The translations under genes were made by a program, and so were the position numbers. From CBFDBT01 sp965603115 (lineage in GTDB: Bacteria > Pseudomonadota > Alphaproteobacteria > Sphingomonadales > Kordiimonadaceae): a stretch of 6,018 nucleotides of DNA. The stretch covers positions 1 through 6,018 of the forward strand of contig CBFDBT010000167.1 in NCBI GenBank assembly GCA_965603115.1, in the 5' to 3' direction. Under the pieces are notes generated by a model. That model was not told the DNA's origin and ran no database searches. It saw only the letters and a list, made by a program, of their open reading frames with translations. Positions 1 to 5,927 of this stretch are shown here, one piece after another (the first letter of the stretch is position 1; every line of letters begins with the position of its first letter).

Positions 1-345
1 TTTATTATTACCCACACATTCCAGTCGACCATTGATTATCATCTCTGGGGTATAGACCATGCCACCCTTGCCAAGACGTTTGTTGTAAGCCTTTTGATGC
101 CATGTATTGGCAGGCTGCGCGAAAGTATCCGCCCAGCCGAAACGGTCTAGATAATCAACCGGCCAAGATAACACCAGCATACCCGGCCTGTCTCTATGGG
201 CCTTGATCGCGGCATCAGCCGACACGCAGCCGACACAGCCTTGGCTGGTGAAAAGCTCTAACACGGTAACCTGCCGCTCCTCAGCCACCGCACCTACGCT
301 CAGTGCCAAGAAAAAGGCTAGGATATATGTATAATATCTTTTCAT
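1..345 (-). CDS. DUF1223 family secreted thioredoxin-fold protein, N-terminal part (cut by window edge)
   Basis: This reading frame has no stop before the left edge, so only the first 115 codons are present. The start is the ATG at 345-343, with a TAGGA-type Shine-Dalgarno sequence about 8 nt upstream (minus strand). Residues 1-21 are a signal peptide: KRYY basic/polar start, a hydrophobic run, then AVA before EE. The mature part opens with VLELFTSQGCVGC, followed by a D at residue 44, then LSWPVDYLDRFGW (59-71) and GGMVYTPEMIINGR (94-107). These are the hallmark blocks of the DUF1223 family, whose usual opening is ELFTSQGCSSCPPAD. The Cys37-x-x-Cys40 pair sits where a thioredoxin-like redox centre would be, with VG between the cysteines and V instead of P after them. 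Family members are usually about 200-260 residues, so roughly half is missing. The biochemical role is not established; a periplasmic thiol/redox function is inference. It is transcribed divergently from the cytochrome-quinoprotein gene. Confidence 0.85.
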   Translation of the reverse strand, partial: MKRYYTYILAFFLALSVGAVAEERQVTVLELFTSQGCVGCVSADAAIKAHRDRPGMLVLSWPVDYLDRFGWADTFAQPANTWHQKAYNKRLGKGGMVYTPEMIINGRLECVGNNK

Positions 346-489
346 GGCCACATCCTAGTCGTAAACAGGCTCAATTGCCAATCACTGAGTTGTGATAGTT
401 AAATCAAAATCTATTCCAGTCTTTGCTGGTCAGATGGAGTAAACCAAGATATATTTGATCTAATTTCAATTTTTAAGAGGTCTACAATT
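346..489. promoter_or_regulatory. Divergent intergenic region between the DUF1223 gene and the quinoprotein gene
   Basis: This 144-bp spacer must hold the promoters of both divergent genes. For the plus strand a possible sigma-70 pair is TGGTCA (427-432), 17 bp, then TATATT (450-455), about 35 nt before the GTG start; both boxes are imperfect. A short inverted repeat, ATCAC-TGAGTT-GTGAT (381-396), could be a regulator site but is short enough to occur by chance. I could not pick a convincing minus-strand promoter. Confidence 0.35.
475..480 (+). promoter_or_regulatory. Ribosome binding site deciding the GTG start
   Basis: AAGAGG lies 9 nt before the GTG at 490. This supports GTG as the start codon; the protein then begins with a complete signal peptide, and there is no in-frame ATG before the haem-binding motif. 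Confidence 0.6.
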
Positions 490-1911
490 GTGACACGTTT
501 TCTTTTATCATTTCTCTTTTTACTCACTGCACCCTTTATCGCGCACGCTCAAGAACAGGTTAAAGTGGACGCACTCTATTTAGATAATTGCGCAGGATGC
601 CACGGCGAAAAGCTGGATGGTGGCAACGGCCCCTCACTGGTCGACGATGAATGGGTCCATGACACATCCGCAGCATCCCTTGCTGCTGTTATTAAAAATG
701 GTGTTGTTGACACAGAAATGATGGCCTTTGGCGAGATGATGGGGGATGACGCTATTCGCTCGCTCGTAATTTATATCAAAGAGATGGAAGCCAAAAGCAA
801 AGTTGACGCTATTGCCGCCCGCATGGCTCCAAAAGGCGGTGTCTTCCAAACGGCAGACCACACATTTAAAATGACCAAGCTTTTTGATAGCGACGGGCGG
901 TTTTGGTCGATTAACTTTCTGCCAAACGGCGATATGCTCACTACGCTTAAAGACAAAAATCTTTATGTGGTCAAAGATGGCACGCTGGTAGAAATCACTG
1001 GCATCCCAGACATCTGGGTGCGTGGTCAGGGCGGATTGCTCTCGGTAGCACCACACCCCGATTATGAAAAAAATGGCTGGATTTACCTTTCTTACAGCGC
1101 AAAGGGTGACTTTAAAATCAATGGCAAAGATACCGGCATGACCAAGGTGGTTCGTGGCCGCATCAAAGATAATACATGGGTCGACAATGAAGTGCTGTTC
1201 GTAACCAAACCCGAGCATGGTTCAGATAGGGGCGCTCACTTCGGCTCCCGCTTTGTTTTTGACAAAGGCTATCTCTATTTTGGCATTGGTGACCGCGGTT
1301 ATCAGGACAAGGCACAGGATATTTCTCTTCCCAATGGTAACATCTACCGTATTCATGACGATGGACGTGTGCCTACCGACAATCCTTTTGTCGATGTTAA
1401 AGACGCTTATGCTGAGATTTGGAGCTATGGACACCGCAATCCACAAGGCCTTGCTATGCATCCACTAACGGGTGACTTGTATGATAGTGAGCACGGACCC
1501 CGTGGCGGCGATGAGATTAACCTCATCAAAAAAGGTTTGAACTACGGTTGGCCGGTCATCACATACGGTATGAATTATAATGGCACGCCCGTAACCGATA
1601 TCACTGAAAAAGACGGCATGGAGCAGCCACTGCACTATTGGACACCGTCTATTGCTGTAAGTGATATGGACTTTTACACTGGCGATGCATTCCCTGCGTG
1701 GAAAAACGACTTGCTGGTGGGCTCTCTCGCCAAAGAAGAGCTATGGCGCATGACCTTGAAGGGCGGCGAACTGGTTCACAAAGAGCTGATACTGAAAGGT
1801 CAGGGACGCCTGCGCGCTGTGCATACAGGCCCCGACGGCAATGTCTATCTGGCGGTTGATGCTGATGACGCAGATCGCGGCGGTATTTATAAACTTGAGC
1901 CCGTTGAATAA
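490..1911 (+). CDS. Periplasmic cytochrome c-PQQ-dependent aldose sugar dehydrogenase fusion
   Basis: The protein (473 aa, GTG start) is predicted to oxidise aldose sugars with pyrroloquinoline quinone and hand electrons to its own haem c. Residues 1-20 are a Sec signal peptide ending AHA before QEQ. Residues ~25-102 are a small class I cytochrome c domain: CAGCH at 34-38 binds haem, and the MMAFG segment (77-81) supplies the distal Met, most likely M77 by alignment with the usual MPAFG. Residues ~117-473 match the glucose/sorbosone dehydrogenase (GSDH) beta-propeller family. The blocks are GQGGLLSVAPHPDY (179-192), GAHFGSRF (248-255) with H250 at the place of the catalytic base His144 of soluble glucose dehydrogenase, YFGIGDRG (263-270), GHRNPQGLA (314-322) with R316, and SEHGPRGGDEINLI (333-346), whose G336-P337 match the Ca2+-binding pair, then NYGWP (351-355). 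The propeller part is about the length of E. coli YliI/Asd. No PQQ biosynthesis gene is in the window, so PQQ may be made elsewhere or imported. The exact sugar substrate cannot be read from sequence. A strong terminator follows, so the gene is probably monocistronic. Confidence 0.9.
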   Translation: MTRFLLSFLFLLTAPFIAHAQEQVKVDALYLDNCAGCHGEKLDGGNGPSLVDDEWVHDTSAASLAAVIKNGVVDTEMMAFGEMMGDDAIRSLVIYIKEMEAKSKVDAIAARMAPKGGVFQTADHTFKMTKLFDSDGRFWSINFLPNGDMLTTLKDKNLYVVKDGTLVEITGIPDIWVRGQGGLLSVAPHPDYEKNGWIYLSYSAKGDFKINGKDTGMTKVVRGRIKDNTWVDNEVLFVTKPEHGSDRGAHFGSRFVFDKGYLYFGIGDRGYQDKAQDISLPNGNIYRIHDDGRVPTDNPFVDVKDAYAEIWSYGHRNPQGLAMHPLTGDLYDSEHGPRGGDEINLIKKGLNYGWPVITYGMNYNGTPVTDITEKDGMEQPLHYWTPSIAVSDMDFYTGDAFPAWKNDLLVGSLAKEELWRMTLKGGELVHKELILKGQGRLRAVHTGPDGNVYLAVDADDADRGGIYKLEPVE

Positions 1912-1934
1912 ACAAGACTTACATCGAAGCAATA

Positions 1935-1973
1935 AAAAAGGCGGCGTCTCAGGATATGAGTGGTCGCCTTTTT
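1935..1973. terminator. Rho-independent terminator after the quinoprotein gene
   Basis: A 9-bp stem, AAAAAGGCG (1935-1943) with CGCCTTTTT (1965-1973), encloses a second short stem CTCA/TGAG around a GGATA loop. The plus-strand transcript ends in a U run (1969-1973), 24 nt after the stop codon. The matching A run at 1934-1939 means the same hairpin could also stop transcription from the convergent barrel-protein gene on the minus strand. Confidence 0.85.
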
Positions 1974-1985
1974 AAATTTGTATAT

Positions 1986-2123
1986 CCGTTCGTACTGAGC
2001 AAAGGCTGAGAGAGCTATGCGATGCGAAGTCGACGTCGAAGTATGAGCGGCAACATTACCCTTCGATTACGCCTTCGTCCTTCGACAAGCTCAGGATTCT
2101 CAGGCTTCACTCTGGGCGAACGG
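1986..2123. repeat. Degenerate inverted-repeat intergenic element (CCGTTCG...CGAACGG)
   Basis: The stretch is bounded by CCGTTCG (1986-1992) and its exact complement CGAACGG (2117-2123). Inside, left-arm TACTGAGC and GGCTGAGA find partial partners in the right-arm sequences TTCTCAGGCTTCA and CCTTCGACAAGCTCAGGA. The centre has a perfect 10-bp palindrome TCGACGTCGA (2030-2039). The CTTCGACAAGCTCAG core followed by GGGCGAACGG resembles a palindromic repeat that I recall as widely scattered between genes in many proteobacteria. It lies between two convergent genes, the usual place for such elements. No transposase is present. I see no credible gene in this gap; the plus-strand frame across it has no family resemblance and overlaps the barrel gene. 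Confidence 0.55.
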
Positions 2124-2150
2124 CTTTCTTTTCAAACCGCCCGACACTCC

Positions 2151-2702
2151 CTAAAACCTAAAGACCATGCCCGATGTAATCTCGTGACCACCATAGCGAA
2201 AGCTAAAATCAGGAAAATCTATGCCCTTATAATTCAGTTTTTTATAGTCCAGTCGTATATTGGTGTCGCTGGTCAGTTTGAACTCATATCCGCCACCAAA
2301 GACCATGCCGTCTAAATCATTTCCACTAAAGGCAAGCTTGCCGTATCCAACCCGCAGATAAGCCAAACCCCGCTCACCAACCTTATAACCCGCGAGGCCA
2401 GAAATGCCGAAGCGGATATCCGAACCTGCTGAATAATAATTACCAGTGGCCTCTAACCCTGCAACGAAGGGGCTATCTTGTCCAAGCGTTGCCCTATACC
2501 CCAAGGTAGCCCCTGCCAAAAATGATAAATTGCTCTCACTTACCGGCCCGATAAAGGTTGTACCATCAACCTTTACTACGCTGGCCCCTGCCTGCAAACT
2601 GCCATAGGTGCCATTAAAGAGATCATCATCCTGTGCAGACACCATTGGTGTTATTAAAAAACTCGCGCCAATAAGCGCCGCTGTCATAGATATTTTATGC
2701 AT
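2151..2702 (-). CDS. Small outer-membrane beta-barrel protein (opacity/OmpA-like barrel fold)
   Basis: The protein has 183 residues. The ATG at 2702-2700 is preceded by an AGGGAG ribosome binding site (2715-2710 on the minus strand) at 7-nt spacing. Residues 1-23 are a signal peptide ending MVSA before QDDD. The remaining ~160 residues alternate hydrophobic and polar positions with many Gly and aromatic residues, as in GTYGSLQAGASVV (31-43), AGLAYLR-like and LAYLRVGYGKLAF segments, a GGGYEFKL strand, and a final GHEITSGMVFRF that ends in Phe, the outer-membrane assembly signal. The blocks AGLEATGNYY, YKVGERGLAYLRVGYG and NIRLDYKKLNY are typical of the 8-stranded 'outer membrane beta-barrel' (OMP_b-brl) proteins. 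The function is unknown; such proteins may be structural, adhesive or porin-like. It is transcribed divergently from acnB from its own promoter. A short hairpin (2121-2139) follows the stop but has no U run; the bidirectional terminator at 1935-1973 may serve this gene. Confidence 0.8.
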   Translation of the reverse strand: MHKISMTAALIGASFLITPMVSAQDDDLFNGTYGSLQAGASVVKVDGTTFIGPVSESNLSFLAGATLGYRATLGQDSPFVAGLEATGNYYSAGSDIRFGISGLAGYKVGERGLAYLRVGYGKLAFSGNDLDGMVFGGGYEFKLTSDTNIRLDYKKLNYKGIDFPDFSFRYGGHEITSGMVFRF

Positions 2703-2728
2703 TATATTTCTCCCTAGAAATTTATAAT

Positions 2729-2757
2729 ATTATGATAGGTAAAGAACGCACTTGCAA
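2729..2757 (-). promoter_or_regulatory. Probable sigma-70 promoter of the barrel-protein gene
   Basis: On the minus strand TTGCAA (2757-2752) is followed after 17 bp by CATAAT (2734-2729). An alternative pair with the same spacing is TTGTTG (2760-2755) and TATCAT (2737-2732). Transcription would start about 20 nt before the ATG. The first copy of the 14-bp tandem repeat overlaps the -35 box. Confidence 0.5.
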
Positions 2758-2772
2758 CAACGCACTTGCAAC
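2745..2772. repeat. Perfect 14-bp tandem duplication between the divergent promoters
   Basis: AACGCACTTGCAAC occurs at 2745-2758 and again, directly adjoining, at 2759-2772, with no mismatch. Each copy contains the 6-bp palindrome TTGCAA (2752-2757 and 2766-2771). The left palindrome coincides with a -35 box for the minus-strand gene and the right one with a -35 box for acnB. Confidence 0.9.
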
Positions 2773-2794
2773 TAAGCCCTTGTTGAAATAATAT
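2766..2794 (+). promoter_or_regulatory. Probable sigma-70 promoter of acnB
   Basis: TTGCAA (2766-2771), a 17-bp spacer and TAATAT (2789-2794) each match the consensus at 4 of 6 positions. The start point would be near 2800, leaving a leader of about 50 nt. The leader carries a small inverted repeat, GACCA-GACT-TGGTC (2815-2828), and the AGGA ribosome binding site (2843-2846) 5 nt before the ATG. Confidence 0.45.
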
Positions 2795-2851
2795 GCGCTC
2801 AAAATCGCCCCCTCGACCAGACTTGGTCTCACATCTTTCGTCAGGACTGTC

Positions 2852-5614
2852 ATGAATTTATACACCGAATATTTAAGCGAAATAGAAGCCCGCAAAAAGC
2901 AGGGATTGAACCCAAAGCCTATTGAAAAAGGTGCGCTAGTAAGCGAATTAATCGCCCAGATTAAGGACGCTACAAACGAACACCGTAAACAGGCGCTTGA
3001 ATTCTTTATCTATAACACTTTGCCAGGCACAACCAGTGCCGCTGTTGAAAAAGCCAAGTTTCTCAAAGACATCATTCTTGGCGACGCCAAAGTGGAAGAA
3101 ATTTCAACTGACTTTGCTTTTGAGCTTTTGTCCCACATGAAGGGTGGGCCGTCGGTTGAGGCCCTGCTTGATTTAGCACTGGGTGATGACCCGGCGAATG
3201 CACAACAGGCAGCCGACGTACTTAAAACACAGGTTTTCCTGTATGACGCTGATACTGACCGCCTTGCTGCAGCCCATAAAGCTGGCAATGCGATCGCAAA
3301 AGATATCTTAATGAGCTATGCAAATGCCGAGTTCTTTACAAAGCTTCCTGATATTGATGAAGAAGTTAAGGTTGTTACCTATGTTTGTGCAGAGGGTGAT
3401 GTTTCAACTGACCTACTCTCTCCGGGTAATCAGGCCCACTCAAGGTCAGACCGTGAACTACACGGGAAGTGCTTGATCTCTGAAGAGGCGCAGGCTGAAA
3501 TCCAAGAGCTACAACGAGAGCATCCTGACGCGCGTGTCATGTTGGTTGCAGATAAGGGTACCATGGGCGTTGGATCGTCCAGAATGTCCGGCGTTAATAA
3601 CGTTGCCCTCTGGACTGGTAAGCAAGCAAGCCCTTACGTCCCATTTGTGAACATTGCCCCTGTTGTTGGCGGCACGAATGGTATTTCACCAATCTTTTTA
3701 ACAACTGTCGGCGTTACCGGTGGTATTGGACTTGATCTGAAAAACTGGGTCAAGAAGCGGGATGCTGATGGCCAGACGGTCAAGGACGAAAATGGTGACT
3801 CAGTACTTGAACAAGCCTACTCTGTTGATACTGGAACCGTTCTTACCATTAACACAAAAGATAAGAAATTATATAGCGAGAGCGGTGAAGAGCTTGTTGA
3901 TATCTCAAGAGCACTCACGCCGCAAAAGGTTGAATTCATTCGAGCCAGCGGTTCTTATGCAATCGTTTTTGGTAAGAAAATCCAAAATTTTGCAGCGTCA
4001 ACACTCGGCATTGAGGTGCCATCTGTCTTTGCTGCCGCCAAAGAAATTTCTCATGAAGGTCAAGGCCTGACAGCTGTAGAAAAAATCTTTAACAAAAATG
4101 CTGTGGGTGTGACACCCGGAGTTGCCCTGCACGCAGGCTCAGATGTGCGCGTAGAGGTAAATATTGTAGGCTCGCAAGACACCACTGGCCTAATGACGTC
4201 TCAGGAATTAGAGGCAATGGCCGCTACTGTTATTTCTCCCATAGTTGATGGCGCTTACCAATCAGGGTGCCATACCGCTTCTGTTTGGGACATCAAAGCT
4301 CAGGAAAATATCCCCAAGCTTATGAAGTTTATGAATAAATTCGGTCTGGTTACTGCCAGAGACCCAAAGGGCGTATACCCCGCAATGACGGATGTTATTC
4401 ATAAGGTGCTCAATGACATCACTGTGGATGACAGGGCAATTATTATTGGTGGTGACAGCCATACCAGAATGTCCAAGGGCGTCGCTTTCGGTGCTGATAG
4501 TGGTACAGTTGCTCTTGCTCTGGCAACTGGTGAAGCAACAATGCCAATCCCTGAATCTGTCAAGGTGACATTTAGAGGCCACATGAAAGATCACATGGAT
4601 TTCCGTGATGTTGTGCATGCCACGCAAGCTCAGATGTTAAAAGAATTCGGCGGGGACAATGTATTCCAGGGCCGCGTGATTGAAGTGCATATTGGAACGC
4701 TGCTTGCTGACCAAGCATTTACTTTCACGGACTGGACTGCTGAAATGAAGGCAAAAGCAGCCATTTGTATTTCCGAGGACGATACGCTGATCCAATCGCT
4801 TGAAATTGCTAAAAGCCGCATTCAGATCATGATTGATAAAGGCATGGAAAATAAAGCGGGGACGCTTCAAGATCTAATCGACATTGCCAATAAACGAATT
4901 GCAGAAATTAAATCTGGGGAAAATCCAGCGCTCACACCAGATGAAACGGCAGAATATTTTGCAGAATTTGTTGTGGATCTGGATCAGATTGTTGAACCAA
5001 TGATCGCAGACCCTGACGTAAACAATGAAGACGTGTCCAAGCGCTATACACACGACACAATCCGCCCTGTTTCTTACTATGGTGGCAACAAGAAAGTGGA
5101 CTTGGGCTTTGTCGGTTCTTGTATGATTCACAAAGGCGATATGCAAATAATTGCTCAGATGCTTCGTAATCTTGAACAGCAAAACGGTAAGGTTGAATTT
5201 AACGCGCCCCTTGTGGTCGCGCCGCCAACATACAATATCGTTGACGAATTAAAGGCAGAAGGTGACTGGGCTATTCTGCAAAAGTATGCAGGCTTTGAAT
5301 TTGATGATGATGCCCCTAAAAACAATGCGCGCACGAAATATGAAAATATTATGTATCTCGAGCGACCTGGTTGTAACCTGTGTATGGGTAACCAAGAAAA
5401 AGCTGCAAAAGGCGATACTGTAATGGCAACGTCAACGCGACTGTTTCAAGGACGTGTGGTGGAAGATTCTGCGGAAAAGAAAGGCGAATCCCTTCTTGCT
5501 TCAACGCCTGTCGTGGTTCTGTCTTCGATCTTGGGCCGCACGCCAAGTATCGAAGAATATCACGCAGCCGTGGAAGGTATTAACCTTACCACGTTTGCTC
5601 CGCCGCTCGCGTAA
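2852..5614 (+). CDS. acnB: Aconitate hydratase B (probable bifunctional 2-methylisocitrate dehydratase)
   Basis: AcnB is the cytoplasmic [4Fe-4S] enzyme that interconverts citrate and isocitrate through cis-aconitate in the TCA cycle; many members also convert 2-methyl-cis-aconitate to 2-methylisocitrate. The ORF is complete at 920 aa. Residues ~1-165 form the HEAT-like N-terminal domain special to AcnB. Residues ~170-395 are the swivel domain, with DVSTDLLSPGNQAHSR (183-198) and GTMGVGSSRMS (236-246). Residues ~400-870 are the catalytic aconitase domains, with VGSQDTTGLMT (439-449), SGCHTAS (471-477) and GGDSHTR (533-539). The cluster ligands are C757 in GSCM, and C841 and C844 in PGCNLCMGNQ; STRLFQGR (861-868) is the substrate-binding Arg loop. 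No key residue is missing. E. coli AcnB is 865 aa; this protein carries extra sequence in the swivel domain (about 298-350) and a shorter, different C-terminus. The wording of many blocks (for example GVAFGADSGTVALALATGEA) resembles the Bacteroidetes/Flavobacteriia enzyme as I remember it. The start ATG has AGGA at 5-nt spacing. There is no downstream partner, so it is probably a single-gene transcript. Confidence 0.96.
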   Translation: MNLYTEYLSEIEARKKQGLNPKPIEKGALVSELIAQIKDATNEHRKQALEFFIYNTLPGTTSAAVEKAKFLKDIILGDAKVEEISTDFAFELLSHMKGGPSVEALLDLALGDDPANAQQAADVLKTQVFLYDADTDRLAAAHKAGNAIAKDILMSYANAEFFTKLPDIDEEVKVVTYVCAEGDVSTDLLSPGNQAHSRSDRELHGKCLISEEAQAEIQELQREHPDARVMLVADKGTMGVGSSRMSGVNNVALWTGKQASPYVPFVNIAPVVGGTNGISPIFLTTVGVTGGIGLDLKNWVKKRDADGQTVKDENGDSVLEQAYSVDTGTVLTINTKDKKLYSESGEELVDISRALTPQKVEFIRASGSYAIVFGKKIQNFAASTLGIEVPSVFAAAKEISHEGQGLTAVEKIFNKNAVGVTPGVALHAGSDVRVEVNIVGSQDTTGLMTSQELEAMAATVISPIVDGAYQSGCHTASVWDIKAQENIPKLMKFMNKFGLVTARDPKGVYPAMTDVIHKVLNDITVDDRAIIIGGDSHTRMSKGVAFGADSGTVALALATGEATMPIPESVKVTFRGHMKDHMDFRDVVHATQAQMLKEFGGDNVFQGRVIEVHIGTLLADQAFTFTDWTAEMKAKAAICISEDDTLIQSLEIAKSRIQIMIDKGMENKAGTLQDLIDIANKRIAEIKSGENPALTPDETAEYFAEFVVDLDQIVEPMIADPDVNNEDVSKRYTHDTIRPVSYYGGNKKVDLGFVGSCMIHKGDMQIIAQMLRNLEQQNGKVEFNAPLVVAPPTYNIVDELKAEGDWAILQKYAGFEFDDDAPKNNARTKYENIMYLERPGCNLCMGNQEKAAKGDTVMATSTRLFQGRVVEDSAEKKGESLLASTPVVVLSSILGRTPSIEEYHAAVEGINLTTFAPPLA

Positions 5615-5633
5615 AGGCTGGTAAGTCATTTGA

Positions 5634-5667
5634 TCAGAATCAGAGCTACAGAAGGCTCTGGTTCTGA
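5634..5667 (+). other. Strong stem-loop in the acnB 3' untranslated region, possible transcript end
   Basis: CAGAATCAGAGC (5635-5646) pairs with GCTCTGGTTCTG (5655-5666), 12 bp with a single G-U wobble; T5634-A5667 makes a thirteenth pair. The loop is 8 nt (TACAGAAG). It begins 20 nt after the acnB stop. The following bases are AAAGCATG, not a U run, so it is not a canonical intrinsic terminator. It could protect the mRNA 3' end, act with Rho, or be a protein-binding site. Confidence 0.6.
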
Positions 5668-5696
5668 AAAGCATGTCAATCCATCCAATCATTCAT

Positions 5697-5808
5697 CGTC
5701 ACCCTGAACTTGTTTCAGGGTCCATAACCCCGTCGACAGCACGTCTTACTTTGCAAGACTATATTGATTATAAAATCCTATGGATGCTGAAACAAGTTCA
5801 GCATGACG
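5697..5808. repeat. REP-like inverted repeat with a hairpin in each arm
   Basis: The left arm (5697-5726) and right arm (5779-5808) are 30 nt each and complementary at 26 positions. Each arm is itself a hairpin: ACCCTGAA/TTCAGGGT with a CTTGT loop (5701-5721) and ATGCTGAA/TTCAGCAT with an ACAAG loop (5784-5804). All four differences between the arms fall in these stems and keep them paired. The 52-nt centre carries a third hairpin, GTCTT (5743-5747) with AAGAC (5755-5759). The 'ACCCTGAACTTGTTTCAGGGT' type of sequence is, as I recall, a very common dispersed intergenic repeat in Alphaproteobacteria. No transposase lies nearby. Confidence 0.8.
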
Positions 5809-5887
5809 GCTGTGTGGTTGGTGGTTTAATTCAAACCCGAAGATACTTGCATCTGAGGCAAGCGTGCCAAATTTTTTATATAAGAAT

Positions 5888-5927
5888 GGGCGCCCGCAGC
5901 GGAGCGAGGATAAGCCTTCGTGGCGCC
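5888..5927. repeat. GGCGCC-bounded palindromic element
   Basis: GGCGCC at 5889-5894 pairs with GGCGCC at 5922-5927 (the motif is its own complement). Inside, CGAGG (5905-5909) pairs with CCTTCG (5915/5916-5920) using one G-U wobble, around an ATAAGC loop. The inner wording GCGGAGCGAGGATAAGCC looks like a dispersed intergenic repeat rather than a gene. It lies just downstream of the gene entering on the minus strand, where it could also help end transcription, although no clear U run follows. Confidence 0.4.

Noticed and set aside
381..396. ATCAC-TGAGTT-GTGAT inverted repeat as a regulator site
   Set aside because: Five-base arms are likely by chance in this AT-rich spacer, and no regulator gene is nearby; mentioned only within the intergenic entry.
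634..1218. A 194-codon minus-strand frame inside the quinoprotein gene
   Set aside because: It lies wholly antisense to a gene with clear motifs; its Cys/His/Phe-rich composition is that of a shadow frame.
2121..2139. Hairpin just after the barrel-protein stop as its terminator
   Set aside because: The stem is 6 bp with a wobble and no U run follows on the minus strand; it also overlaps the end of the inverted-repeat element.
2022..2315. A 97-codon plus-strand frame
   Set aside because: It begins inside the inverted-repeat element and overlaps the barrel-protein gene antisense; its translation is rich in Arg/Ser with no family resemblance and has no ribosome binding site.
5846..5877. CTTGC/GCAAG hairpin with a following T run as a terminator
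   Set aside because: The stem is only 5 bp and the T run is 9 nt away from it; too weak to call.
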